From NCBI GenBank assembly GCA_002726315.1, contig PBSS01000011.1, positions 1 through 45,306 of the forward strand: DNA of 45,306 nucleotides, in the 5' to 3' direction. This document shows, piece after piece, positions 34,365-42,762 of the stretch. How positions within the stretch are numbered: position 1 is the stretch's first letter; the number at the start of each line of letters is the position of its first letter. The translations under genes were made by a program, and so were the position numbers. The DNA comes from Acidimicrobiaceae bacterium (GTDB lineage: Bacteria > Actinomycetota > Acidimicrobiia > Acidimicrobiales > MedAcidi-G1). The notes under the pieces were generated by a model. That model ran no database searches, was not told the DNA's origin, and worked only from the letters and a program-made list of their open reading frames with translations.

Positions 34365-35150
34365 ATGGCCACACCCGATGACCACTTGCTGGCAGAGGTC
34401 CTAGCCACGCGTGCTGGAAGCCTCCTATGTGAGATACGTGCCCGATTGGTGGACGAAGGAGCAACGGTGCAGGAGATGCGTGGCTGGGGCGACCGGTTGG
34501 CTCATGATTTCCTCATGGAGTCGCTGGCTGCCGAGAGGCCCAGTGATGCTGTGCTTTCAGAAGAAGGCGCTGCTCACGGAACCCACCCAGACCGCTCCGG
34601 GGCTGGAAGGGTCTGGATTATCGACCCCCTAGACGGGACCCGTGAGTTCGGAGAGCCACCACGGACGGACTGGGCGGTACATGTTGCCCTAGCCGAGGAT
34701 GGGCTGCCAACGGTGGGGGCGGTGGCCCTGCCGGCTCTGGAGATGACGTTTGCAACGGGGCCATCGGTGGAAGAGGTCTCATTGCCAAAGGTTCCGGACC
34801 GGCCAAGGATCGCCGTTAGCCGCACCCGTCCACCGGCTGAGGCTCTAGCCGTGGCCGAAGCGCTCGGAGGCACTCTGGTAGAAATGGGCTCCGCTGGGGC
34901 AAAGGCTATGGCCGTACTCCGTGACGAGGCCGATGTGTACGTTCACTCCGGTGGCCAGTTCGAATGGGACAATTGTGCACCGGTGGCTGTGGCGGCCTCC
35001 CGTGGCCTGCACACTTCGCGCCTTAACGGGTCACCCCTCACCTATAACCACGCCGACCCGTACCTACCCGACCTGGTGATCTGTCGAACCGAACTAGCCG
35101 ATGCCGTGCTGGCCTCCACCTCCGGCACCTCCTATCCAACCGTCCCCTGA
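34365..35150 (+). CDS. cysQ: 3'(2'),5'-bisphosphate nucleotidase, CysQ-like
   Basis: Mg-dependent phosphatase of the inositol-monophosphatase fold that removes 3'-phosphate from PAP/PAPS, recycling the by-product of sulfation. From ATG 34365 it has 261 aa. Metal-site residues are E66/E67 (LSEEGA) and D87 and D90 in WIIDPLDGTREF. The distal motif is QFEWDNCAPVAVAASRGL (W-D-x-A-A/P). Placement opposite cysDNC strongly supports the PAP/PAPS role over inositol phosphatase. It starts the cysQ-nucS-reductase-PAP2 run. Confidence 0.92.
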   Translation: MATPDDHLLAEVLATRAGSLLCEIRARLVDEGATVQEMRGWGDRLAHDFLMESLAAERPSDAVLSEEGAAHGTHPDRSGAGRVWIIDPLDGTREFGEPPRTDWAVHVALAEDGLPTVGAVALPALEMTFATGPSVEEVSLPKVPDRPRIAVSRTRPPAEALAVAEALGGTLVEMGSAGAKAMAVLRDEADVYVHSGGQFEWDNCAPVAVAASRGLHTSRLNGSPLTYNHADPYLPDLVICRTELADAVLASTSGTSYPTVP

Positions 35151-35156
35151 GATTCA

Positions 35157-35816
35157 GTGCGCCTCGTCATCGCCCGTTGCACCGTCGACTACGACGGACG
35201 CCTCACCGCCCACCTCCCGGAAGCCATCCGTCTACTAATGGTGAAGGCCGACGGTTGTGTCTCGATACATGCCGACGGTGGTGCCTACAAACCGCTCAAC
35301 TGGATGACTGCTCCAAACACGCTGACTGATGAAGAGGGCTGCTGGGTTGTACGCAACCCGAAGGGTGAGGTCCTCACAATCACCCTCCTCGAAGTGTTAA
35401 GCGACACAGAACACACACTCGGCGACGACCCAGGTCTCCAAAAGGACGGCGTAGAGGCCCACCTCCAGGAACTACTAGCAGCCGACCCCGCCTTCATAGC
35501 CGACGACCTACGCCTCGTCCGGCGGGAGTTCCCAACAGCCATTGGCCCCGTTGACTTGTTGTGTCGTGATGGTGATGGCGTCGCTGTGGCAATAGAGGTA
35601 AAGCGCCGAGGCGAGATCGACGGCGTCGAGCAACTAACCCGATACCTGGACTTCCTCAACAGAGATCCGATGCTCAGACCGGTACGTGGAATGCTCGTGG
35701 CCCAGGAGGTCAGGCTTCAGGCGAGGGTGTTGGCTGATGATCGCAACATCGAATGGCTGGAGGTCAACTATGACGACCTGCGCGGTATCGAGTCCAACGA
35801 GTTGAAGCTGTTCTGA
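35157..35816 (+). CDS. nucS: Mismatch-specific endonuclease NucS/EndoMS
   Basis: Endonuclease that cuts both strands at mismatches and provides mismatch repair in actinobacteria and archaea that lack MutS/MutL. GTG 35157 gives 219 aa beginning [16 protein letters not shown], as in actinobacterial NucS. The C-terminal RecB-like nuclease domain has D133 (GPVDLLCRD), E147 and K149 (VAIEVKRRG) and the helix [15 protein letters not shown]. The last residues SNELKLF resemble a sliding-clamp-binding motif, consistent with known clamp stimulation of NucS. It starts six bases after cysQ and overlaps the next ATG by one base. Confidence 0.95.
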   Translation: MRLVIARCTVDYDGRLTAHLPEAIRLLMVKADGCVSIHADGGAYKPLNWMTAPNTLTDEEGCWVVRNPKGEVLTITLLEVLSDTEHTLGDDPGLQKDGVEAHLQELLAADPAFIADDLRLVRREFPTAIGPVDLLCRDGDGVAVAIEVKRRGEIDGVEQLTRYLDFLNRDPMLRPVRGMLVAQEVRLQARVLADDRNIEWLEVNYDDLRGIESNELKLF

Positions 35817-37030
35817 TGGAAGTCGACGTCGCGGTAGTCGGTGGAGGACCTGCTGGGTCGGCTGCAGCCACTTTGCTCGCCGGGGCCGGCCGCTCTGTGG
35901 TGCTAATCGACAAGGCCACCTTTCCCAGGGATAAGTGCTGTGGTGACGGCTTGACAGTGCTAGCGCTGAGGCTCTGTGAGCGACTCGGGCTAGACCCCGG
36001 AGGTATCCCTAATTGGCAACCAGTCAACGGGGCGGTCATACACGCGCCCTCGGGTTGGACCGCAAAGTTCCCACTCCCTGCGGGCTCGGGCCAGTTCGCC
36101 GCTGTCGTGCCCCGATCGGAGTTGGACGCGGCACTATTGGACCTAGCTCGCCAAGCTGGCACTGACGTCCGCGAGGACAGCGCCCTGACTGGCATCAGGA
36201 TTGACCGAACCTCGACAACTCTGGACGTGGACGGCATCGGTGAGGTCGCAACCGGAGCTGTCGTGGCTGCAGATGGCATGTGGTCACCCACCCGCAGAGC
36301 TCTTGGCCTTACCGAGGAGGGCTACCGGGGTGAATGGCATGCCTTTCGCCAGTATGTGGGCGATGTGGGTCCAGCTGGCACTGCCCTCCATGTCTGGTTC
36401 GAAGCTGACCTATTGCCGGGATATGCATGGAGTTTCCCGCTACCTGGAGGGAGGGCAAACGTTGGCTTTGGAGTGCTCAGAGGTGGGCGCGTCCCCATCG
36501 GTGAGACTGGCGCCATCTGGTCAGGCCTGCTGGAACGCCCGGTGATTCGCGAGGTCCTCGGGGAGAGCGTCGTTCCGGAAGGCCGCCACACGGCGTGGCC
36601 AATCCCGGCACGAATTACCTCAGCGGTGCTCAACCATGGGCCCGTATTGTTCGCTGGTGATGCTGCCGGTGCCACCGACTCACTCACCGGTGAGGGAATC
36701 GGGCAGGCGTTGCTCACCGGAGTGCTGGCAGCCGAGTCGATCCTGGCCGGTGGCCCGGCAGACTCCATCGGTCCCCGCTACAGGAATGCGGTGAAACGAG
36801 AACTGGTCACCGATCACCGGATGTCGATGACATTGCAGCCCCTCATGTCGAACGTAACCACCGCCAACGGGGTAGTACGGCTAGTGGGGGCAACCGAGTG
36901 GACAAGACGAAACTTCGCCCGGTGGCTGTTTGAAGACTACCCAAGGGCACTGGTAGTGACCCCTAGGCGGTGGCGCCATGGAGTCCTGAGCAGGGAGGGC
37001 GCCTACCGCCCGCAGCCACACCACCCGTAG
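35816..37030 (+). CDS. Geranylgeranyl reductase-family FAD oxidoreductase (menaquinone reductase-like)
   Basis: A 404-aa flavoprotein that probably saturates isoprenoid double bonds, for example of menaquinone (mycobacterial MenJ) or polyprenyl lipids. FAD-binding Rossmann motif VVGGGPAGSAA at 7-17; the diagnostic FPRDKCCGDGLT at 36-47; mid-domain VVAADGMWSPTRRALGL; second FAD motif LFAGDAAGATDSLTGEGIG. The first ATG overlaps the nucS stop (TGATG). Which isoprenoid it reduces cannot be read from sequence. Confidence 0.9.
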   Translation: MEVDVAVVGGGPAGSAAATLLAGAGRSVVLIDKATFPRDKCCGDGLTVLALRLCERLGLDPGGIPNWQPVNGAVIHAPSGWTAKFPLPAGSGQFAAVVPRSELDAALLDLARQAGTDVREDSALTGIRIDRTSTTLDVDGIGEVATGAVVAADGMWSPTRRALGLTEEGYRGEWHAFRQYVGDVGPAGTALHVWFEADLLPGYAWSFPLPGGRANVGFGVLRGGRVPIGETGAIWSGLLERPVIREVLGESVVPEGRHTAWPIPARITSAVLNHGPVLFAGDAAGATDSLTGEGIGQALLTGVLAAESILAGGPADSIGPRYRNAVKRELVTDHRMSMTLQPLMSNVTTANGVVRLVGATEWTRRNFARWLFEDYPRALVVTPRRWRHGVLSREGAYRPQPHHP

Positions 37031-37041
37031 GCTTGTGACCC

Positions 37042-37662
37042 ATGGTTTCTGCTGCAGAGCCGAAAAGAAATTTGCGACTGGTCGACTCTGTCGATTCGGC
37101 GGCCACCCCGATGATAAACGACGCACACGCTGAGCATCCCCTCGGCAAGGTGGGGGTGGTACTCGACAACGCCGTAGACAGGATCTGGGAACCGCTGCGC
37201 GGCAATGCTGTCGCTGATCGGGTCTTCTACACCGCAAGTGAGTTGGGAGACTTCAGCCTCGTTTGGCACGTGGCTGGAGTGGCCCGGGGTTTGACCACCC
37301 GCCATGGACACCGCGAAGCGGCTCGAATGGCACTGGCCCTCGGGCTGGAGTCGGCGCTAGTCAACGGAGCCATCAAGTCCCTCTTCCGTCGCGAGCGACC
37401 ACTCCATGAAGAAGAGAGGCCGCACAACCTGAGGCAGCCGCTCACCAGTAGCTTTCCGTCGGGGCACGCTTCGGCGGCGTTCATGGCAGCAACCCTGCTG
37501 TCAGAACGTTCGAGGATCAAGCCACTCTGGTACGGGTTGGCTGGGTTGGTTGCCACCTCCCGGATCCATGTACGCATCCACCACGCCAGCGATGTCGTCG
37601 TGGGTGCAGGAATTGGCCTGCTAATCGGTCGCGTGGTCCGGAAGGTCTTTTCGCTGAAATAG
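37042..37662 (+). CDS. PAP2-family membrane phosphatase
   Basis: Lipid phosphate phosphatase of 206 aa with the complete three-part active site: KX6RP (K112-P120, KSLFRRERP), PSGH (139-142, SFPSGHASAAF) and SRX5HX3D (S173, R174, H180, D184). Hydrophobic helices lie around 95-110, 142-155, 163-173 and 184-200. Substrates of such enzymes are prenyl or glycerolipid phosphates. It is 11 bp after the isoprenoid reductase, which points to a prenyl phosphate, as inference. Confidence 0.9.
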   Translation: MVSAAEPKRNLRLVDSVDSAATPMINDAHAEHPLGKVGVVLDNAVDRIWEPLRGNAVADRVFYTASELGDFSLVWHVAGVARGLTTRHGHREAARMALALGLESALVNGAIKSLFRRERPLHEEERPHNLRQPLTSSFPSGHASAAFMAATLLSERSRIKPLWYGLAGLVATSRIHVRIHHASDVVVGAGIGLLIGRVVRKVFSLK

Positions 37663-37684
37663 CCAGGAGGAACTCCCTGACTGG

Positions 37685-37870
37685 TCAGTTTGCTGAGGCA
37701 ACCTCTATCACAGCGTCGCTCGTTGCCAACAGCAAACGAAGGTCGAGCAGAAGGTCGGCCACCTCAGAGGAAGCAATGAGTTCACGACTCTTTGTGGTGC
37801 CGAGCCCACGGTCGATGATGGCCTTGATCTCGTCGATTGTCGCTGTGTCGAGCGTTTCAGTCATCGCCAT
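37685..37870 (-). CDS. Small helical protein of unknown function
   Basis: A 61-aa protein, acidic and probably all-helical (TIDEIKAIIDRGLG, ELIASSEVADLLLDLRLLLA). The start may be ATG 37870 or ATG 37864; the purine-rich GAAGGGAG is better spaced for the second. It is convergent with the PAP2 gene (22-bp gap) and divergent from another small gene. No family recognised; strong hydrophobic periodicity and the ribosome-binding site support coding. Confidence 0.7.
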   Translation of the reverse strand: MAMTETLDTATIDEIKAIIDRGLGTTKSRELIASSEVADLLLDLRLLLATSDAVIEVASAN

Positions 37871-38007
37871 CTCCCTTCGACCTCCTACGGCAACCTGCCT
37901 GCGTTAGGCCCACACTAGACGGTACTCGACGCGATCCGCGCCCCTTTGGTCTCTACCTCCAGTTCAACGACGGGTGGGTGTCACACCCCGTATCCATACT
38001 TGTCTCC
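37871..38007. other. Divergent intergenic region between two small genes
   Basis: 137 bp between a minus-strand and a plus-strand small gene. It probably holds their promoters. I see no consensus elements, palindrome or RNA structure that I could defend. Confidence 0.4.
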
Positions 38008-38253
38008 ATGAACGAACAACTCAGGCTTACAAAATCAGCGAAGGGGCAGACAGCATGGCCCCGTCACCGCCCGATGGATGCACACACCCGTCAGATCGGC
38101 CTAGCGGGCGTTGCTGAAGCCCGGGCTCTGCTGGCCGGCTGCCCTCACTCGCGCTTCGGCAAACTGTCCATGCAAACAGAGGAGACGACCGAGCCCGTTG
38201 TTGGCGGACTCGATGAGCAAGAGGGTGAACCAGAGATTGCACATGCTGCCTGA
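38008..38253 (+). CDS. Small hypothetical protein with R-Q-I-G-L-A-G-V-A-x-A-R-x-L-L motif
   Basis: Predicted 81-aa protein from ATG 38008. Its core DAHTRQIGLAGVAEARALLA resembles a short motif I recall from small actinobacterial proteins of unknown function (D-x-x-T-R-x-I/V-G-x-x-G-V/I-A-x-A-R). The N-terminus is basic and polar and the C-terminus acidic (DEQEGEPEIAHAA). The frame is open further upstream without similarity. Probably cytoplasmic; no function can be given. Confidence 0.55.
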   Translation: MNEQLRLTKSAKGQTAWPRHRPMDAHTRQIGLAGVAEARALLAGCPHSRFGKLSMQTEETTEPVVGGLDEQEGEPEIAHAA

Positions 38254-38307
38254 TCAGGAAACCCGTGAGTTAAGCCATCTCCACCTGGTTGAAATCCCCC
38301 GCTGACA

Positions 38308-38829
38308 ATGAACTCAACGAGCGTTGCCGGTGTCCTGTTAGCCATGTTCCTTATCTGCTTGGGCACTGCCTCCTACTCAAAAGGCCATCTCCCATCCGAC
38401 GAACTCGGCTCCGTGGTCAGTGTCATAGACGGAGACACCGTCGTCATTGACCTCGCCGGTATAGAGGAGACCGTTCGACTGCTCGGAATCGACACACCCG
38501 AGACTGCTCACTCTCATCGCTTGCCGGAATGCTTCAGTTCTCAGGCATCCAACCGCATGGCCCTACTACTCCCCCCCGGAACGGCGGTGCTCGTGCAACG
38601 GGATGTAGAGGCCCGGGATCGCTACGGCCGCCTACTCGCATACGTGGAGCGGCTGTCAGACGGGCTAATGGTCAACGCATCCATGGTCGAACGAGGTTTT
38701 GCTGCATCCCTCTACATCTCTCCCAATGGTGGTCTCCGCCACGAACTAGCTGCTGCCGAAGGTCGCGCTCGTGCAGCCGGACTGGGCCTCTGGTCGGCAT
38801 GCGGAGGTGCCCACGAGCCACTTTCCTGA
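38308..38829 (+). CDS. Secreted staphylococcal-type (SNase-like) nuclease
   Basis: A 173-aa thermonuclease-family protein. The hydrophobic N-terminal segment (VAGVLLAMFLICLGTASY, 6-23) is a signal peptide or anchor. The OB-fold catalytic residues align with S. aureus nuclease: R57 (R35), D62 (D40), T63 (T41) and E65 (E43) in VRLLGIDTPE, and R108 (R87) in DRYGRLLAYV. Metal ligand D41 (D21) lies in VIDGDTVV. The catalytic set is therefore complete, and activity on extracellular DNA/RNA is expected. 54 bp after the small gene upstream and 34 bp before the deacetylase start. Confidence 0.92.
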   Translation: MNSTSVAGVLLAMFLICLGTASYSKGHLPSDELGSVVSVIDGDTVVIDLAGIEETVRLLGIDTPETAHSHRLPECFSSQASNRMALLLPPGTAVLVQRDVEARDRYGRLLAYVERLSDGLMVNASMVERGFAASLYISPNGGLRHELAAAEGRARAAGLGLWSACGGAHEPLS

Positions 38830-38863
38830 TTTGCACGGCGCTTACTGGAGTACCGTTCCTCCC

Positions 38864-39712
38864 GTGACGACCCCCAATGCAAGGACGCTCTCAGAGACAC
38901 TCGGCCACTCTGCCGACGACAGGCTCCTGGTACTCACCTCCGACCAACTTGGCATGTGCCAAGCCTCGAACACGGGTGTCTACGAAAGCCTCCGTTCAGG
39001 CCTTGCCACGGGGGCTTCGCTCATGGTCCCGGGCCCGTGGGCACGCGAGGCTGCCTACCACTACCGGGGCGAGGCGATCGGCGTACACCTGACTCTGAAT
39101 GCAGAACTCGACTGCTACCGGTGGCGGCCTATCACCAATGCCCCATCACTGTTAGATGGTGACGGAGGATTCCCTCGTACGGTCGAAGATCTCTGGGACC
39201 ACGCGGACCTAGACGAGGCCAGGCGAGAGTGCCGGGCGCAGCTAGAGCGAGCGATCTTGTGGGGCTTTGACGTTACCCACATCAGCTCACACATGGGGGC
39301 TCTTCAGAACCGTCCTGAGTTCTTCGACATTTTCCTCAACTTGGCCGTCGACTTCGACTTGCCCATCCGCTTGGAAGGAACCTGGGCGGAATCGGGTACC
39401 GGCTTCCCGTTCCGGTCCCTTGCCGCCGATGAAGGCATTCTCACCGTTGACCACCACAGGCTCGAGAGGCTGGCCGATCCCGCCGCTCTTGAACGCTCCG
39501 CCATGGACTTGATGCCCGGAGTAACTGAGTTGGTCATGGAGCCTGCAGATGACACACCCGAGTTGCGGGCCCTCTGTCACGGCTGGGGCCGGCGTGTCGA
39601 GCACCGTGACCTGATGTGTGGCAACACGGAACTATGGGCTGATGGCAATCGGGGTGGCGTGATCCTCATCAGTTGGCGCGACATTCGTGAGGCACAGCGG
39701 GCCGAAGCCTGA
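38864..39712 (+). CDS. ChbG/HpnK (YdjC) family carbohydrate deacetylase-like protein
   Basis: A 282-aa protein from GTG 38864 (the frame is open through the nuclease end but the family fold begins here). It has the YdjC-family layout: strand LLVLTSDQLGMCQ (23-33), VYESLRSGLATGASLMVPGP, the metal His in GVHLTLN (H75) and the pair DVTHISSHMG (H139/H143). Members remove acetyl groups from N-acetylated sugars such as chitooligosaccharides. The usual Asp-Asp of the first motif (DDLG/DDFG) reads Asp-Gln here (D27, Q28). This could alter metal binding or catalysis, so activity is uncertain. Confidence 0.87.
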   Translation: MTTPNARTLSETLGHSADDRLLVLTSDQLGMCQASNTGVYESLRSGLATGASLMVPGPWAREAAYHYRGEAIGVHLTLNAELDCYRWRPITNAPSLLDGDGGFPRTVEDLWDHADLDEARRECRAQLERAILWGFDVTHISSHMGALQNRPEFFDIFLNLAVDFDLPIRLEGTWAESGTGFPFRSLAADEGILTVDHHRLERLADPAALERSAMDLMPGVTELVMEPADDTPELRALCHGWGRRVEHRDLMCGNTELWADGNRGGVILISWRDIREAQRAEA

Positions 39713-39726
39713 ACTCCAGAGCCCGA

Positions 39727-40119
39727 CTACTCGAACCTGGTCTTTGCTGCAAGCCCAGCCAGCATGCCTACCCAGGGCTCACTACTGAATACGGCCCGCA
39801 GTCGATACGCGTAGACCTCGTAGTTGCCCTCAACCTTGCATTGGCCCGTCATGAATGCGACTCCGGGGTCCAGTTCACCCGTGATCCAGGCAACCGCCTC
39901 CGGATACTTCCACGTGACCGTAGCGTCGGACTCGCCCAGCTTGCCGGGAACAACGTCGACGATGCGGCCATTGGCTACGACCGTGCGGAACTCCACGCGC
40001 CCCAGTGGAGTACTGGTAACCACGAACCTGACAGTGCCGTCTGCCCCGGTTTGCTCGGGAAGCCCGGAAGAGGCCTCTGCCAGCTCTGTGAGCCAGTCCC
40101 CTGACAAGAACTGCATCAC
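39727..40119 (-). CDS. SCP2-like sterol/lipid-carrier domain protein
   Basis: A 130-aa single-domain protein of the SCP2 fold. MQFLSGDWLTELAEASSGLP is a typical start, then beta strands (TVRFVVTS, RVEFRTVVANGRI, ATVTWKYPEAVAWITG) and the segment FMTGQCKVEGNYEVYAYRL. The fold binds hydrophobic ligands. Start is GTG 40119 or ATG 40116; both overlap the mca stop (TGA 40118-40116), so it is translationally coupled to mca. A link between a lipid-binding domain and mycothiol conjugate hydrolysis is only suggested by this coupling. Confidence 0.83.
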   Translation of the reverse strand: MMQFLSGDWLTELAEASSGLPEQTGADGTVRFVVTSTPLGRVEFRTVVANGRIVDVVPGKLGESDATVTWKYPEAVAWITGELDPGVAFMTGQCKVEGNYEVYAYRLRAVFSSEPWVGMLAGLAAKTRFE

Positions 40120-41081
40120 CTGGTCTTGTCCATCAGAGCCTCGCCATCAGGGGGCCTACCTCCAACACCCCGGTGCGCCACCGCTTCTATCTCGGCTGCA
40201 GGCATTGTTCTAATCCCTGAGAACAGGTCGTCCTCTATCTGGCCGCCAATGGGTCCACCCACGAGAGACTGGGCCAACACGTAGTCGTCATAGGGGTGAA
40301 CAGTCCGAGCCACCTCATCCGGCAAGCCAAACCAGAACGGCGACTCCGGGTCGACCTGAGTGGCGTGAGCGAGGAGGGCATCGCGACGCACATTCCAGTA
40401 GTCACCGACTGGCACCTGGGTGGTTATGAGGTGATCCTGGGACGGGCGCTTGAACCACCAATCGTTGTAGGGCGACTCGATTCCCAACTCCAGGTGCTTC
40501 CTGTGGAGGCCTTCAATACGGGTACGGGACCAGGTGGTGAAGTAGAGCTTCAATGGATGCCAAGGCTCACCGGCATCGGGAAAGCAGTCGGGATCGCCAG
40601 CAATCTCAAAGGCGGGTACGGAGATGTCGTGCACTTGGAGGTGGTCGGGGTGGTTGTAGCCCCGCCGGTCGTCGGGGTAGGTCACGATCACGTGGGGCCT
40701 GACTCGACGAATAACTTTCACGAGGCGGGCTACGGCCTCGTCAGGATCAGCGGCAGCAAAAGCATCGGGGTGGGCATTCTCCTCGGTGTCGGGCATCCCG
40801 GAATCCCGGTAGCCCAGCATCACCAATTCGTCGTAGCCGATGATCTCCACTGACCTAGCCAGCTCAGCAGCCCTGACGTCGACCAGGTTCTCCCGCACTT
40901 CGGGCGTGTCCATCGCCGGGTTCAGGATGTCCCCTACCTCACCACCGGTACAGCAGATCAGTACGCAATGAACTCCATCCGCATGGCATGAAGCAACTGT
41001 CGCCGCACCCTTGGAGGCCTCGTCATCGGGGTGGGCGTGGATCGTCAAGAGCCTCAATTTTGACTCGGCCTGATTCCCCAT
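40116..41081 (-). CDS. mca: Mycothiol S-conjugate amidase
   Basis: Zinc amidase that cleaves mycothiol S-conjugates of toxins into a mercapturate and GlcN-Ins. From ATG 41081 it has 321 aa. The zinc motif AHPDDEASKGAATVA (16-30), CTGGEVGDILNPAMD and the second metal motif YNHPDHLQVHD are those of Mca rather than its shorter paralogue MshB. It indicates that the organism makes mycothiol, an actinobacterial thiol. Upstream residues in the open frame lack similarity. Divergent from nfeD across about 140 bp. Confidence 0.94.
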   Translation of the reverse strand: MGNQAESKLRLLTIHAHPDDEASKGAATVASCHADGVHCVLICCTGGEVGDILNPAMDTPEVRENLVDVRAAELARSVEIIGYDELVMLGYRDSGMPDTEENAHPDAFAAADPDEAVARLVKVIRRVRPHVIVTYPDDRRGYNHPDHLQVHDISVPAFEIAGDPDCFPDAGEPWHPLKLYFTTWSRTRIEGLHRKHLELGIESPYNDWWFKRPSQDHLITTQVPVGDYWNVRRDALLAHATQVDPESPFWFGLPDEVARTVHPYDDYVLAQSLVGGPIGGQIEDDLFSGIRTMPAAEIEAVAHRGVGGRPPDGEALMDKTR

Positions 41082-41220
41082 GGGTGGCCACGGTATCGCC
41101 CGTGAATACCTGCGCTGCATGATCTTGCAGGTCTCGTAGTACGTTGCTGGCTGGAGCAGAACCCACCAGAATCATCAAGACATTCAGGTGGGCCAAATGG
41201 GTTGCGAGAGGAGCCAACAG

Positions 41221-41673
41221 GTGGAACCCGAGGTCTGGCGTTGGATCTGGCTGGTCGCCTCGGCCACCTTCGTGGTAGGCGAGATTGCGATGGCCGGGAC
41301 TTTCTTCCTGCTCCCGTTCGGCGTAGGTGCCGCTGTCGCAACGGCCGCTGCTTTCGCCGGCGCTGCCGTCCCCTGGCAGTGGTTGATATTTGTGGTGGTG
41401 TCAGCCGCCGCCTTCGCCGCTGTGCGCCCTCTGGTAAAGCGACTTGAGAGTGGAGGAAACCCAATCGGCGTTGGGGCCAGTCGGCTCATCGGTGAGACAG
41501 GCGTCGTTGTCACCGACCTATCACCTGACCCGGAGCAGTTGGGTGTTGTCCGGATCGGACGCGAGGAGTGGCACGCCGAGACAACCGACCGTAGTCACCT
41601 ATCGTCGGGCACGCGAATAGAGGTAATACAGATCGAGGGGACAAGGGCCGTCGTCAGGCCTTTGGCCGACTGA
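41221..41673 (+). CDS. NfeD-family membrane protein
   Basis: A 150-aa short NfeD protein: hydrophobic helices [40 protein letters not shown] and [15 protein letters not shown], then a soluble OB-fold domain ([16 protein letters not shown] to [17 protein letters not shown]). GTG 41221 is chosen over an earlier in-frame start at 41188 because it has a well-spaced AGGAG. NfeD proteins work with SPFH proteins in membrane microdomain organisation; the SPFH gene follows 40 bp later. Confidence 0.92.
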   Translation: MEPEVWRWIWLVASATFVVGEIAMAGTFFLLPFGVGAAVATAAAFAGAAVPWQWLIFVVVSAAAFAAVRPLVKRLESGGNPIGVGASRLIGETGVVVTDLSPDPEQLGVVRIGREEWHAETTDRSHLSSGTRIEVIQIEGTRAVVRPLAD

Positions 41674-41713
41674 CCCGGTCTCCAAGAACCAAACCAAGAA
41701 GGAAAGCAGCAAC

Positions 41714-42709
41714 ATGACAGCAGTAATTGTCCTCGTGGTCATCGCCTTCGTCCTCTTCGTGTTCGCCGCCTCGGCGATCAAGATCGTGAGGCCCTTCCAA
41801 CGAGGCATCATCGAACAGCTGGGTAAGTTCAAGTCGACGACTGACCCTGGCCTGAAGTTGATCATCCCTGTGATCCAGTCGCTGATCAGGGTCGACATGC
41901 GCGAACAGGTCGTCGATGTGCCCCCCCAGGAGGTCATCACCAAGGACAACGTGACCGTCACCGTGGATGCGGTCATCTACTACGAGCCGACTGACCCCCA
42001 ACGACTGGTCTACAACGTGGCCAATTTCCTCATGGCCATCACCAAGCTGGCCCAGACCAACCTGCGTAACGTGATCGGAGAAATGAGCCTCGATCAGGCT
42101 CTCACGTCACGCGACAACGTGAATGTGAAACTACGTGAAGTACTCGACGATGCAACCGACAAGTGGGGGGTGCGGGTAGTCAGAGTTGAGATCCAACGCA
42201 TCGACCCACCGGCTGACGTAATGGAAGCTATGCACGAGCAGATGAAGGCCGAGCGCACAAGGCGGGCCGTTGTACTTGAGGCCGATGGTGCCCGCGAGGC
42301 CTCCATCACCCGCGCCGAGGGTGAGAAGCAGGCGGTAATCCTGTCCTCAGAGGCCATCAAGCAACAAGCCATTCTCGAGGCTGAGGGCGAGGCGCAGGCG
42401 ATCCAAGCGGTAGCTGACGCTGAGCGCTACCGCCAACTCACAGTGGCCGAAGGTGAAGCCGAAGCAGTGCGCAAGGTCTATGGCGCCATCCACGAGGGCG
42501 ACCCAACACCGGACCTGATCGCCATCAAGTACCTGGAGGCCCTGGGTGACATTGCTGACGGTCAGGCAACCAAGATCTTCTTGCCGGCAGAGTTGAGTTC
42601 AACAATGGGCTCCCTGGGAGCGATAGCTGAACTCTTCAAGGGAGGCGACACAGCAGACAGCACCGCTGATGGATCAGTAGCGGCCGAGGAAGGTGGCGAC
42701 GGCTCCTAG
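41714..42709 (+). CDS. SPFH/Band 7 (stomatin-like) membrane protein
   Basis: A 331-aa protein with an N-terminal membrane helix ([19 protein letters not shown]), a Band 7 domain ([59 protein letters not shown]) and an Ala/Glu-rich coiled coil ([20 protein letters not shown], repeated EAEGEAQAI-type segments). The tail is acidic. AAGAAGGAAAGCAGCAAC upstream of ATG 41714 supplies the ribosome-binding site. It forms the common NfeD-stomatin pair, likely oligomeric in membrane microdomains. Confidence 0.95.
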   Translation: MTAVIVLVVIAFVLFVFAASAIKIVRPFQRGIIEQLGKFKSTTDPGLKLIIPVIQSLIRVDMREQVVDVPPQEVITKDNVTVTVDAVIYYEPTDPQRLVYNVANFLMAITKLAQTNLRNVIGEMSLDQALTSRDNVNVKLREVLDDATDKWGVRVVRVEIQRIDPPADVMEAMHEQMKAERTRRAVVLEADGAREASITRAEGEKQAVILSSEAIKQQAILEAEGEAQAIQAVADAERYRQLTVAEGEAEAVRKVYGAIHEGDPTPDLIAIKYLEALGDIADGQATKIFLPAELSSTMGSLGAIAELFKGGDTADSTADGSVAAEEGGDGS

Positions 42710-42762
42710 CGAACTATCGCCTGTCGATCTGTCGGTAGCAGCCCTGTTGGCCGTAGTTGCAC

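Noticed and set aside
42713-42738. Imperfect inverted repeat CTATCG...CGGTAG between the SPFH and PhoU/RCK-C genes as a bidirectional terminator
   Set aside because: The stem has only six pairs with one mismatch or wobble and no T-tract on either side.
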